DNA from: Arbacia lixula
Lineage: Eukaryota > Echinodermata > Echinoidea > Arbacioida > Arbaciidae
Direction of reading: 5' to 3'
Assembly: GCA_963669155.1 (NCBI GenBank)
Contig: OZ022594.1
Span: forward strand, 18,465,585 to 18,529,584
DNA: 64,000 bases
This document shows, in pieces, positions 20,079-32,715 of the stretch. Under the pieces are notes generated by a model. The model made no database searches. It was given only the letters and a program-made list of their open reading frames with translations, and was not told the origin of the DNA. A program made the position numbers and the translations under genes. Each line of letters starts with the position of its first letter. Positions within the stretch are counted from its first letter, which is position 1.

Positions 20079-20699
20079 ATGTTCTTGTGGATTTGATAAA
20101 TGTTTAACAGCCTGGAAACCAGGCTATGTCTTATCTGGACTGCCAAGTAGATTTACACTGATGAGGGGAAACCCCAGAAAGGATGCATTAAGCCCTCACC
20201 TGATTGTTCTAATGAAGGCTCTGGGGAGGAGGAGGTGACCGAGGGGGCCAGGGGGGAAGCTCTTGGTGAGAGCCAGTCCCGAACGGGGAAGGATGCGGTG
20301 ACAGAGAAGAGGGGTCAAACCAGAGTGAGAACCGAGAAAATCTTCCTATTATCTGCGGCGTCTTACTCTTGTTTCGAGTCATTATCCGTTTCTTAACCAG
20401 AGAAAGGTCATGATACCGTAGAAAATAACCGCAAATCTGCACCAATCTGATTACGGTTCTCTTCATATTTGTCCAGAGTCTTTTGTTCAGAATGTCTTGA
20501 AGAACCTGATCGTCCCATGTGACTGTAATCATGCTCAAAGGCCTTTGTTTTCCTCCACTTTATCTTGATATGAGTTGATATGTCGCAAAATTTATTTTTA
20601 GTTTATTTTTGTTGCCTTGCATGAATTGCTATGCTATAATAGTTTTATTATATCTGACAAGTCATTCTCTCTCCGCACAATATTTTTGTATTGGTAAGT

Positions 20700-21140
20700 T
20701 TGCATCTCAAGCTTCTCCCTATCTCTCATACTTTCTTTATTTATCTTTCTTTCTCTCTCTCTTTCTTTCTATTTTTTTCAGTCTCACTTTCTCTATTTAT
20801 CAATCCTTTTCTCCCTCAGTCCTCTGTCTCTCTGTTTCTCTGTCTATCACTCTCACCTCCCTTTCCCCCATCTCCATCCCCTCTATTCTTAACCCAATTA
20901 TATGTCTCATCTTGTCTGTCTCTCTGTCTGTCTGTCTGTCTTAATCCTCCTCTTGTCTCTTTTATCTCGTCTGCCTTCTGTTCAATTCTCCCATTCTGTC
21001 CTTCTCTCTCATTCTCTCTCTTCATATTTATATACCTCAACTTATGCAATTCTTTCCCCAAGACATAATGATTTTCATCTCTTTTCTCTCCTTCTGTCTG
21101 CTATCTCATCTTCTCCTTCTCTCTCAAGTCTGCGCTCATT
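20700..21140. repeat. Pyrimidine-rich low-complexity tract (CTCT, CTGT, CTTT)
   Basis: A nearly continuous C/T-rich strand with irregular TCTC, TCTG and TTTC repeats. Open frames across it are Leu/Ser-rich artefacts. Confidence 0.85.
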
Positions 21141-22789
21141 TCCTCACCGCCCCCTGAGATGCTAAACTCATTTCACAACAACAGGCAGCGGCCTAATAGT
21201 TGTGATTAGCCCCAATTTAGGCAGCACAGTGACACATTTTTAATGCCGTGCCTAGTGCGGGGAACCAGACAAAAGCGCTCTCACGGTTTGCGACACCACT
21301 GAGCGAGGGTGACTACGAGTAATTGGAACGCGGGGACGACACACTGCTCACGCGATGGCTCTGCGTGTAAGCAAATTTTGAGTTTTTTTTAAGACAGCAT
21401 TTCCGCAAGTCGTGTCGAAAAGCGCTAATTATGTTACAAAGAAGCTATCAATCAAAATTCTGATTGAAAGGGTGTACACATAGAGGCAAAGGAACTGCAC
21501 TGATGCATCTTTGGGATAATTGTGCAAATAATATCACAAACAAGTTAAAAATACAAATTCTGAGTGATAGTAGTGGTTATTTTGTTAAGTCATAGGAATC
21601 GCGCTGTTATGTTTTTTGAAAGTGTAGACCAGTTGACATATTTCAGCTTTCATGTTGTAGTAGACATCGTGACGTGAAAAAATGTGAAAACTGCCAGACG
21701 CCTGTTGTATGATTGCGGACACTACGACCGCTTGGAGTAGTACATCTCGATCTTGGCGGCACATTGGAAGCTCACTTTTAGCTACTGTAAAACTACTTGT
21801 AAGATGCACACATCTGTATTGGCTGGCCAATGGATGTGAAATATGGAGATTAGTCTCTATACGGGTTATATTGGGCAACAGACCCAGACGCAGACTGTAA
21901 TCTGTTGTTCAGGACATCACAAACCCTGGTCAATTAGCTACCAATCTGACTAATACCATAGTCTATAACTGCAGAGGCCAACTATCATAATGTTTTATAT
22001 GATACAACATGCCAGTCAGACTGTAGTCTGTTGTTTCAGACATCACACGCCCTAGTCAATAAGCCGTCAGTCGGTCGTTCCGGGCTGTGTGTACCGGGCG
22101 CGTGCTAGTGCTGAGCCCTGCATATGAGCAAACATGTAGAGAAAAACAAAACCAGGCTATGGTGTGAAACCAGTTTTCTACTGCCTAACAGACAGCAATA
22201 TTCGCATCAGGGTACCACTGGCTTTTACCAATACCAGGAAAAAGGTTCACAAAAAAACCATATCTTACCTTGAAAGTTTGGCCACTAGAATTGACTCATT
22301 ACAAGAGCCCCATTTTCACTGAAATGCATAATGAGTATGCCCAAATATGGATGGCTTTGATACATTCTCCAGAGTAATTTGTGTACCACGGTAATCTGAA
22401 TATCCCATGCAGTTTACATTGAAACCGACCAGTGTTTTCATGGAAAGTGTTTTTTTTTTCTCAACACAGTGTACATGATATATCCAGGGATATCTTATTG
22501 ATTATATACAAGTAGATGTATTCGGAAATATTTCATTTTTGCAAGAGGATCATGCTATATTCTTTCAGTATTGTCTTGAAAAAAAAAGTGGATTGAAATA
22601 AGTCCAAAATGGTATAAGAATCATCTAAAAAATACTTTCAAACTACTTTTAACTGACCTACATTTTAGTTTTGCCTGTAATGTACAGTAATGAATTGATA
22701 ACCATGAGAATATCTTTAATTTGTGCAAATTACACCTGGCTAGAATACTGCAAATAAAATAGTGAATAAAAAAAAAGTTTAATTGGCAG

Positions 22790-23110
22790 ACATGACCTCA
22801 GCATGCCATCAAATACTCACAAAAAAAATTGTAGCGCTCCTGTGGAAATTAGTACAGCATGCACTCAAACTATCATAATGAATATAATCGGGATAATTGT
22901 CCATAGTGGAAGTGATCTCAGTATGGCCTGGACCAACTTGCATAAGAATAATCGGAGTACTCTTTCAGGAGAGGAAATTACCATAGCATGCCCTGAGCCC
23001 GTGACAGATAACATGATCCTCATAATTTTTCAAGACTGAAGGAGGTATCCGCATGGCCCCCCCAGGATAATCACGAGAAAAATAATCGCGATCATTTTCT
23101 TGAGTGGAAG
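22790..23110. repeat. Degenerate short-repeat region
   Basis: Loosely repeated phrases occur: CAGCATGC, CAGTATGGCC, ATAGCATGCC; GGATAATTG, GGATAATCAC, AATAATCG; and AGTGGAAGTG twice. Spacing is irregular, roughly 60-70 bases. It may be an old tandem repeat or a cluster of TAATC-like sites. Confidence 0.35.
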
Positions 23111-23436
23111 TGGCCCTGGTGTGTACCGGACGGACGTGACGAGGGGTTCCCTCGTGGTCACGTTTCCCTCAGCGCCATCCATCGCTTCGTTCTTCCTTCC
23201 TGGTCACAGTGTGACAGCAAGCACTGTCCCCCCTGGGGAAGACAGTCCCTCGCTGCCATACATTCTGGACACTCACAGAGGTGTTTTTCAGTATAAATGG
23301 TCTCCTCGGTTTGATCTAGAAATCTACTGTATAGTGCAGTTAGTAGGGGTCTTTATTTCTATCACCTTTACCTTTAGCAGTGAGGAGTAGTCGTGGAAAA
23401 AGACTACGGGACAGGGGAAATATTAGTTTAATATTC

Positions 23437-23593
23437 TCGGGAACTTCTTTTTGAGCACATTGGCTGATTTGGCTACATTTTTACCTTGTGTCAATTGGAA
23501 TTTGGGGGGCTCTTTTAACATTTTCCAGGGCTCTTTAAAGCATTTGGGGGGCAAAAGCATCCGGAGCCCCTGTTTACTTTTTTCCCTGACCTG
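23437..23593 (+). repeat. Dispersed repeat, inverted copy at 31727-31905
   Basis: The segment with TTTTTGAGCACATTGGCTG, then GGGGGGCTCTTTTAACATTT and CCAGGGCTCTTTAAAGCATTT matches the minus strand of 31727-31905 over about 150 bases. Confidence 0.7.
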
Positions 23594-23642
23594 CTATGGG
23601 ACATGTGAAGCAATAGAGTGTCATTCTGTCATGACGTGGGGT

Positions 23643-24973
23643 GTTACACCAAGATACATAATGTGCGTAAGTTACGCATGACTTCATGCACAATCAGATT
23701 CTCAGTGAGTTTGATTCCCATCAGGTAAAGTTGAAATCTGATTTTTGTAGATTACCATTCTTGTTGCTAATATTCATCTGGATTAAGCCTGAGTCATATC
23801 GATTTTTTCAGAAACCGGTGTTCGATGGCTTTGCGCCGATCGAACATCGATGCATCGATACATGACGTCACCCAGCCACTGCCAAGAGCCAATTTATGAA
23901 TGAAAATATAGTAAGCATACGCAGTGCAATCCTTCCATTTCCCCACATAAACAAGCATGCAATTCTCTATCACCTCGTACCAAAATTGACCTAGAATTTC
24001 ACTTTCCTATATTTTATATGAATTATGATAGGTAACCTCGGAGAATCTATTTTCTCACCGATACTGCACATGTAAGCGAATTTCGATTACTTCTTGTTTT
24101 TCCGTCAAAATCTTACAAATTAGCGTCAATATGGCATCGTATACATGTATGTAGGTTGGAATCTGGAGAGTCTATATGCAACGGGCAGAAAGTCAATCAG
24201 CTTCCGGGTTGCGATTTTTTTTTTTCGTAACCCTAATGCGTCGAAAAATCGCTTCCGGGTTTCGGACAACGTGACTGGATATTGTATCACTGTTTTGGCG
24301 ACCACATGGTTATGACGTGATCTACGCGATGCACCAATCAGTGGTCTCCGAATCGCTGTACGGAGACGCTCTATTAGTCTGTACGTCGGCAGCGTGTATG
24401 CAAATGAGCCTTACGCACGATTGCCACTGTATTTCCGGGTTTTCACAACACACGATGCTATCCGTTGTACAAAGTCTATGGACAATTGTTTGTTGTGGCG
24501 TTGCGCTGTATATAGTAGTGAACGAATCAAATCCAAGTAGTATGTAGTAGCTGCTTGATCATCGAGCGACCTGTTCATTCTCTTGATGCGTTACCTGCAA
24601 AACTCACAAAAGAGAGTAGGAACCAAGTAAGCAAATTAAAATTGTGAAAATATGAAGATAAATTGTGTATAACAGGACTATCAAACAAAAGATTTTGTGT
24701 TTTCTAGTCAATTTGGTAATTTCGTCGATGCATCGAATTCATCAAAACGAAATCGGAGTTCGACTTCTTCGATCGAACACCGGCTTAATAATCGATTCGA
24801 CTCAGGCCTAATCTGGATACAACGTTTTCAAATTTGTCAAATTCGATTAGGATTGGAGGAAATTCACTCCCACCATGTTAAAACATGAAGACTTGGGGCA
24901 TCTCATTTAGTGCAAGAATAGGTCACCAGTCGGGCGTAAAGTCATGTGTAACTTACGCACATCTTGGTGAAAC
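23643..24973. mobile_element. Outer TIR element carrying a nested hAT-like insertion
   Basis: Left arm 23643-23684 (TTACACCAAGAT, a 7-base insertion, then GTGCGTAAGTTACGCATGAC) is inverted at 24940-24973 (GTCATGTGTAACTTACGCAC, then ATCTTGGTGAAAC). The bases between, outside the hAT copy at 23784-24810, add only about 300 bp, so the original element was small and non-autonomous. No target duplication was established. Confidence 0.6.
23784..24810. mobile_element. hAT-like non-autonomous transposon with 8-bp duplication
   Basis: The duplication ATCTGGAT sits at 23776-23783 and 24811-24818. The ends are inverted: left TAAGCCTGAGTCATATCGATT, shortened here to its start TAAGCCTGAGTC; right GACTCAGGCCTA. 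They continue with ACCGGTGTTCGAT on the left and ATCGAACACCGG on the right. An 8-bp duplication with TA(A/G)GCC-type ends fits hAT. The 1.03 kb interior shows no BED finger or RNase-H-like transposase. The interior CpG content is higher than in the flanks. Confidence 0.75.
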
Positions 24974-25175
24974 AGGCCTGGCCCAGGAGAGGAATAGAGT
25001 ACTGTTCTGCTATGACCATGGGCCCGTTCTGAATAACAGGGTTTCAGGAAGGAATCGCCGCAAAACTCTCTGGAAATAAACTACTTTTAGGACCGGTAAT
25101 GGCGGAAGAAAGGTCCTGCCATGTGTGCGGCTCGGAATCGTTACCATGGCTACCACTTTCCTTTCACCTGTTGCT

Positions 25176-25409
25176 CGCAGTTAGAATTTTGGGTTTTGTG
25201 AACCCTGGTCCAGTTAGGATGTCAGAACTTGCCGAGGAACTGCAGTAACCAAAAGGGTTTGGCTTAATTGCGGCCTGTAAGTAATTTAAAGTTCATTCAT
25301 ACCCTGTCGTACCTTGTCTGTAAAGCAGATTATGCAGGAATCACACTGCCCAGTATCTGAGTGGAGAAAAGCCAGCCTGATACATTATATATACAGGCTC
25401 AGTAAAGCA
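25176..25409 (+). repeat. Dispersed repeat, second copy at 26950-27217
   Basis: Shared blocks in order: GTTGCTC(G/A)C(A/G)GTTAGA, TTTGTGAACCC, GACTTTAAAGTT-like, CAGATTATGCAGG, CAGTATCTGAGT and GGCTCAGTAAAG. Spacers differ in length. There is no coding capacity and the family is unknown. Confidence 0.65.
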
Positions 25410-25412
25410 CTG

Positions 25413-25525
25413 GGGCCATATTCATGAAACCTTACTAAGCCTAGTTAGTTCCTAAGATGCATCAAAATGCATGCATTATAGTACTGGTAATCAATGAGGC
25501 TAGTAAGCTTTAATGAATATGGCCC
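25413..25525. mobile_element. Harbinger-type MITE with CTG duplication
   Basis: A 113-bp element has the same ends as the 8927-10423 transposon: left GGGCCATATTCATGAAACCT, right ATGAATATGGCCC. It is flanked by CTG at 25410-25412 and 25526-25528. CTG is the reverse complement of the CAG duplication of the larger copy. It retains only the terminal parts and is a deletion derivative or relative of the same family. Confidence 0.85.
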
Positions 25526-25974
25526 CTGGTTAATTAAGGGAAATGATGTGAGTAGTGTAACAAAGGTAGGAAAGCTCATCAAAAGACAAAAGACATGTGT
25601 GTGTTTCCTTCTTGCCACTTCGTGGGGTTGGACAGTTCATTGCTTTGATGGCTCTCCTCCATACTCTCCTGTCATCTGGTTCAATGTGGGTAATCTTCAA
25701 CACTTTCCTATCTTCTTTTCTGTCTTCCATGGCATGGAATACTTTCTGCATAATGTCAAACACAACTGGCATTCAACGCTTGTCACATTAAAAAAAGAAG
25801 GAGATTCTGAAGAATGTGCGAAGTCATAATGGAGTTCTTGACTTGAGAAGTTGATGGTATGATATGAGAGGTTCAGGGATTAATCGTGTCAATTCGGTGA
25901 AGTAATTTAATTGGTCACATGGGGGCATTGACCAGTCACGATTGGACGCCTCCGCAGGTCTTTCAGCCCCCCTC

Positions 25975-26026
25975 ACCCCACCCCCTCTCTCTCTCACTCT
26001 CTCTCTCTCTCTCTCTCTCCCTCTCG

Positions 26027-26095
<69 letters not shown>

Positions 26096-26104
26096 TCCCT
26101 CTCG

Positions 26105-26149
<45 letters not shown>

Positions 26150-26176
26150 TCCCTCTCGCCCTCTCTCTCTCTCACA

Positions 26177-26243
<67 letters not shown>

Positions 26244-26313
26244 TCTCTCCCCCCTCTCCCACCCCCCTCTCTCTCTCTCTGTCTCTCTCTGTCTCTCTCT
26301 GTCTCTCTCTGTC

Positions 26314-26347
<34 letters not shown>

Positions 26348-26348
26348 A
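25975..26348. repeat. Long (CT)n microsatellite with CTCTCTGT and CTCGCCCT variants
   Basis: About 370 bases of almost pure C/T on the plus strand: (CT)n broken by CTCGCC blocks, then a regular CTGTCTCT array at about 26279-26330. Polypurine-polypyrimidine DNA of this length can form triplex. Leu/Ser or Arg/Glu open frames here are artefacts. Confidence 0.95.
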
Positions 26349-26949
26349 GGGAGGGAAGAAGAAATGGATGGACAGAAACCCATGGCAGCACTGGCCCGAC
26401 GTGACTCAACACTAAACTGTTAGATGGGGCTAATTGGCCGATTATTTGAATTTCCAAAGTGCGGCATGGGGCGAGTGATTAAGGGGAGCAAATTGAATTA
26501 GTGGGAGGTAGCCAGCAGAGATAATCCACTCTTCCGTGACTTCCAGAGAGGGGGAAATTAGGCGGTGTGTGGGGTGCAATGCTTGCCCCTCTCGCGTGGG
26601 CGGAGGAGGACCTGTTGCTCTAAAGATATGAACCGGTAGACTGGCATCAATGTTGAGCCGTTCTCTTGTGCCTGTACTTATTGTACCGTTGCATGTCATA
26701 GAATGTCATTTCTAGGGAAAATGGTGAGCAATTGCATATATCTCTACTTGGATAGATTCAGAGCTGCCAAGTCTCCCTGATTTCACAGGAGACTCCCTGA
26801 AAATAGACCACTATTACTGCGTTGAACTTCATCACATCACACAATCTCCCTGATTATTGATAGATTATTGTTATTAGGTTGTATACATTTGATGAATATC
26901 TCCCTGATTTCTGATGACATTTCCCCCAAATCTCCCATTCCATTTTTAC
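26349..26949. other. Non-repetitive intron segment, possible regulatory DNA
   Basis: The segment at 26410-26620 (GGGGCTAATTGGCCGATTAT, GAGTGATTAAGGGGAGC, CAGAGATAATCCACTC) is not simple or repeated in the window and carries several homeodomain-like ATTA/TAAT cores. This is only a suggestion. Confidence 0.2.
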
Positions 26950-27217
26950 TTGCTTTTAACCCGTTGCTCACGGTTAGATTTTTGGGCTTTGTGAACCCCT
27001 TGTCTAAGGATTTCACCTCTGGCCATGGTACTGCACCACACAGGACAGGAGTATGGCTGAATTACGTCCCCACCCCCCTCCCCCCTGTAAGGACTTTAAA
27101 GTTAATGCACAGCCTGTCGTCCATTGTTCATACAGCAGATTATGCAGGTGTCGTGCTACTCAGTATCTGAGTCGAGAAAAACTAGCCCGCACGTACATGG
27201 GCTCAGTAAAGAACAGG
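26950..27217 (+). repeat. Dispersed repeat, second copy of 25176-25409
   Basis: Matches 25176-25409 in block order, with an extra CCCCACCCCCCTCCCCCC tract in the middle. It ends with GGGCTCAGTAAAG. Confidence 0.65.
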
Positions 27218-27299
27218 TTAACATACCCATGTGGGAACCTTTGCCAGAAGGAAAGGGTTCCCCATACACTGCATTAGGAAACCACTCCCAACCTGTAAT

Positions 27300-30200
27300 T
27301 TGAGTTCTCGGAATATCGCCACCAAAAAACTCTTGAAATGTATGGTAAAGAGATTAAAAAAATCCTAATGAAAGGTATTGCGTGCTTAGTTATTCTCTAT
27401 ATCTGGCCGCCCCTGAGTTTGGAGGACAGGAAATTTTGGGAACATTTCTGAGTGATGGCTGCAGCGTCGCTAACAAGCCTTTCCGTAGGTTGGGCTGTTA
27501 GATACGAGAAGGAACGCTTTATTTATAGATGGACTTCCCTCTCTGGTACATTGATGCAGATATCAGCATTACGTAGATGTTGGCCCGTTCTAGATCACAT
27601 TCTGGAATGAATTAGCCGCTGAGTGCTTGACAGATGCCAGGCATGCGGCATTCTGTCAGCTTAAAGGTACAGGCAACTGGGCGATACTGTAACGTGCGCA
27701 ATTCCGTAAACCCATTTCAATCGTACACAAACCTTGTACGTCATGCATGTTCGTGGGACTAGTCCAGCAATCTCCGAATGTGTCCGAAAACGTCTGAAAG
27801 TGACCCGAAGGCCGAAGTCAGAGGCTACATGTTCGTAAAATCATTATTCGCAGCCTGTGCTAGTGCTTTCACTGGATGCATGCATGCTGGACTGCTCACC
27901 GAGCTAGACGAAGCATCGCACTGAACATCTAGTCTAGCTAGCTAGCCTGCCACGCGCAGGCCGGGGGCGAATTGCTCGCGAATACATGAATTACCAGTGG
28001 CTGGCCGCTTTAATTACCATTTGGTCGACTCCCGTTACGTTTCTTAACAACAACCCATACACTTCGGTGCAGTGAAATTGGCTGTAACGAATCCGACCAC
28101 CTGTTAAGAGAGTCCACCTGCTTGTAAAGTTCACATTTAGTTCTTACACTGTATGTAGTAAATGAAACTTAACAAAATTTTATCGTAACCCTTTCATTTT
28201 TGCCTAATTCGCGAATCGTTGAAGGGTTGCGCATTAAACAATACACAAAAAAGTTATCTCTGTGTATACCGTTGGGTTGACTGTTGACTCAGTGGATGTA
28301 TGTTTTCTCCTACATGTCATGTGTGCATATTAGTGCAGTTCGGAGTGGGCAGGGGGTGCTATTGGATAATGTACGGAAGTTCCCAGGGTGTCAAATGCAA
28401 GAAAACAACTTGAGAATCAGTTTGTAACGCTGTCATTCACAAACATATCTGTACGCAAAAATATGGCTTTTAAAAGAAGTACATTTTCATGTACTGACTA
28501 AATTACACAGAACCACTGCACTGTTTTACACACTGATACTGGTATACTGAACGTACAAAGACTTAAACTGCATGGATGAAACTACATTGATTTCTAGTTG
28601 TGAGTTCTGCATGAATATTGCACTTGTTTTCTTAAAAACCTACAAGAGTTGAAGGGATAGATTTGACAGTTCCCTTCTGACCGTAATGCAACACATTTCT
28701 TAAAAATTGTCCCCAACTTTCCGGAAACTAATCCGCAGAAAAGGTTCCTAATTGGATTAACACCATGGACCTGTACCCGTAGTGGATTGTGTAGGACACA
28801 TACGCATGCCTCATCTCCCTTCAAACTTTGGATGGTCGGGCTTCCCCTTTGGTCAGGGTAATGGTCATATTATGCCCACGACAGGTGGACAAAATGCCAA
28901 AATCCATTGGTGTGACTTTTGGCAGGTCGGCGCTAATCGAGTTATTTGTGAAGGGGGGAATTTCATTGGGGGCTCAACACGAACCATTAATGAAGGTTCT
29001 CACATTGTAATCAGCTACAATTAGGAAGGGACAGGAGTGAATTATAGGTCATTATGCGGTAAATTTGTTTGAAGATGCCTTCCTCACGTATCGCTAATCA
29101 AGATGGGGGGGGGGGGGTGCTCTCTGTTGCTGGTCAAATGAAATGTGCCATCGAAGCATGTACATGTGCATGCATGCACCTGTATCTTAAGACTTTAACC
29201 CTATCAGTCCTGTGGACTCATATAAAGTGTGTTATTTTCATGGCTTCGTACTGAGATGGTTAAACTGGAGCTGATGTGATGTCTTGGGTCAGATCGTTTT
29301 CACCGGGGATGTGGCTGCTTGAAATTGTAACCACATTTGGCTTCTTTGAATAAGAAGGAGGATTTATATTTGACCGATGTTTTGCCCATGAATATTGGTA
29401 ATGTATAGGGTTTGAGTGCTGCAAATGCTTTTTTATAATGTTAACAGTTAAGCATATCATATGCATAAAAAAATACTTTATGTCATATTTAATTGTATAT
29501 ATATGTTTGATAATTTAAAGCTTGCCCCTTAGACATTTTTTTTTTCTCACCGAGTGTAATGCACAACATGCATAAGATCTGTAAATTTTATCTATTTTGT
29601 TCCCTGATTGCTATTTGAAATTTGTGGCGCTCGCAAATTTCAACTTGAAGCATAAAGGCATTTATATGACGTCATATAAACATCTTTATAAGTGATGTTG
29701 TGTTAATGCTCCTCCGTGAATTGTGTTTCGGGTGAAACTCGATCTGAAATGCAATTTTTTGTGTGCTTTAGATCAGCGTTCAAATGAAAGTAAGCATAGA
29801 TGCAAACCTGGTTTGCATCCATTTAAACATGATTTAAACTTTGTTTACAATACCTGATTCTGGCTAGAATCTCCTAGAAGAGTTTGATCCTACTTGAAGC
29901 ACCACAGCGTACATTCACTGTGTTTCCTACCATTGCCACGAATGATTATTCTGCCATATTTAGGCATTACTAATCACTTGTGACGTCACGAATGATGTCA
30001 CGAGACCCCCTCTTTTGGGGGAGGTACGGAAATTCATAAAACTCTGTAGGGTAGTGAGGTATTTTTATTGAGCTTCTTGTTGCATTTTAAAAATAATCAA
30101 AAGATGATTGTCAGGGTGGCCTTGTTTCCATCTGGGGTCGAGTCAAGGAAGTAAGTTAAATTTTCTCGAGTCTCCTTGTCCCGTGTCTAGAAGGATGAGA

Positions 30201-31726
30201 TAAGGTTTTATGTCTTTCTTGATAAGTTGCTTGCCGTGGCTCAGCCATTGCTAGAATTGGTTTTTGCATTGGCAGCACCACTCGTTATTAAAAAAAACCC
30301 AGCCAGGCAGGAAAATATCAAACTATTTATGATGGCTGATTTTCAAGCCAGAGTCCTTGCTGAACAAATGTTGCATTTATTTTTACTTGTGCAATTCTAT
30401 TTATGCGTGTCAATCACTTGTCACAATCACAAGGTGTACATTGTAAGATGTCATTCTCCTGTCATAATGCATATCTTTTTAAGATAAATGCGCCTTGCAA
30501 TTGCATTAAAAAACTTATTATTATTTTTTTTTTTAGTACAAACCACCAAAGGAATCACAGCTTTTAAGTGTAATGTGGATGTTCTTTGACAATAAATAGT
30601 AAATTTTACTCAGTTATGGGTGAAATTGCCCTAAGCAGTGTGTATTTTTTAAATTGTTGTATTTACATGTTAGTGGATAATGTGATAATATATCTCCAAA
30701 CTATGCTCAAAAAACGCTGTAGAGTTATTTCGGGATGGAAGTAAATTTTTCATTTCCAGTGTAGAATCGTGCAGCTCGCTAGTTTTCAGTATTTTTCCCC
30801 CTTTATCATGAATACATCAAATGGGACTATGGATAATGCCAAAATTTGGTGATGATTCATATTTCTGTTGTCATGTTAAACATTGTTACTCATCCTATCT
30901 TGTGCAAGGACTCCCATCCTATCTAGTCTCTGTCATCACAGCCACAATTGATGGTTTCCTGTTTCTCCATGTTTCGTTTTGATCCAATCCTGCGACCCCT
31001 ACTCAGGCCCAAACCAGTAATCAGCATAGCATTTAAGTTTACAATAAAAATAATGTGTGATATCTCTTCATCCTTTAAGACATACATGAATCTGTAGGAT
31101 TTATCACGATATTATGTAGAGCAGTTATCCTGTTTGTTGAGTGTTTTTCTGAAGGGGTAAATAGACAAGACTATCAGTCTTAAGTTTTTTATTGTACTTT
31201 TGAATAAAATGTGAGAATACAATTGAAGTCTTTTATGTGGGGATATTACATGTTAAGAGGAAAACATGAATTTTCTTTTGGTACATTCTTTGAAATGCAA
31301 TTATAAAGCAACCTACACAATTTTAAAAAAATATTTTTTTATTATTATTTGTTATTTTTTTTTTAATGCAATGTAGCCCTTTTCAGATTTTTTTTTTGCA
31401 TTAAATACCACAAAATATGGATGAAGCTATCCTCCCAAACTGAATTGAAGCATAATCAGATTTTGAGTTGAGCATTGTACTGGTTGTCCAAAGTTGGGTG
31501 TTGGACTGTTGTTTAGAGACTTGTGTTCTATATGGGCTCGTTTGTTAGTCATAGGGGCACTTTTTTTTTTTGCATTGTAGGGGCTTATTTTCCCTGAGCC
31601 CCTTTGTAAAATTTTCACTGGTTGTGTCTTTGCTGGGCAAAATGTGGAGTCATCATTAGTTTCTAATGAAGAAAAATTTCAATTAAATACAACAATCCAA
31701 TAATTGATAATATAACTGTACATCAT
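27300..31726. other. Non-coding intron stretch
   Basis: No gene, RNA or complete element is recognised. It holds a T2-like end TTAAAGGTACAGG at 27662, a 13-G run around 29105-29117 and several T-rich runs. Short open frames (for example 28782-29024) match no family. Confidence 0.45.
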
Positions 31727-31905
31727 GGGAAAAATACATAGGGGCTCGGTGTGAATTCGCCCTCAAAATGCTTAAAAGAGCCCTGGAAAATGTTAAAAGA
31801 CCCCCCCCCCCCCCCCCAATTCCCAACAATGTAAAATTGTAGACAAACAGCCAATGTGCTCAAAAAGTATCCCCCCCAAAAATTCTGAATTAATTTTTCC
31901 CTGCT
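31727..31905 (-). repeat. Dispersed repeat, inverted copy of 23437-23593
   Basis: The minus strand repeats the TTTTTGAGCACATTGGCTG and TTTAACATTTTCCAGGGCTC series. It contains a 17-C run at 31801-31817 where the other copy has six G. Confidence 0.7.
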
Positions 31906-32715
31906 GTTCATACGCATAGTCAACTGGCCCATTGTGATGCAATTCAGGAAGAGTATTCAGCCACTGGATTGCTGCCATTCAGGTAATTGCAGAGAATCAC
32001 AGAAGTGATAGGGCTAATTAACATTCATTATCAGTTTAGCCTTTGCACAAGGGTAACAGAAGGAACCTTTGATAATATTAGCATGACAGGTTATCAGCTA
32101 GTAGGCAATTCGCCTTGGAGTGAGGCTAAGATAAGCAATAATGGGTATTCCGCCTGGTGGTGTGTAGCTTTTCTTCCAGGTTGTGTGATATTTTTATTTC
32201 CATACCTTAAAATCACAGGTCCAGTTGGGTTATGATACAAGTGAGTCTGAATGGAGAAGACTAACAGCTGTTTAGTACTTCGGCTGTTTGTTCCAGCAAA
32301 GAATGAAATGGTCATTACCAGTAGTCTTGTTAGTACCAGACCACGTTGTAGCTGTGCTGGTATAGCTTGTTAAAAATATCCAACAGCCTGGTAGGCAAGC
32401 TATGCGTAGGTGTTGTGTTCAGCATACTGTCGTCAGGGATATGTTTGGCATTGTTTGCGTATACATGTAGTTATGTAATGTCTAAAATGAGACCGCCTCC
32501 CATCCGTCCGTCTTTCCGTCCGTCCGTCCTGCCAACAAAGATGACTTGCATGAGATGTCTGCAGGTTTCCTGATCTGATTGAAGCAAGGCCCAGGGGGGG
32601 CCTTTCGGAGTTCAGCCGCAAGGAAACATTTCCATATGCAATGACATTCGATAACGACTTTGTGAATTCAAACTGCCCCTCCCCCACTCTACCATCAAAA
32701 TGTGTAGTGACCATA

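Noticed and set aside
20609-21165. Overlapping Ser/Leu-rich open frames
   Set aside because: They lie on a pyrimidine-rich low-complexity strand and show no family motif.
24317-24547. hAT transposase fragment inside the 23784-24810 element
   Set aside because: The 76-residue frame shows no BED finger, no catalytic motif and no hAT dimerisation motif.
25919-26415. Ser/Leu-rich and Arg/Glu-rich proteins over the CT tract
   Set aside because: These are translations of a (CT)n/(GA)n microsatellite.
28782-29024. 80-residue plus-strand open frame
   Set aside because: No recognisable family, no splice context and no upstream or downstream support.
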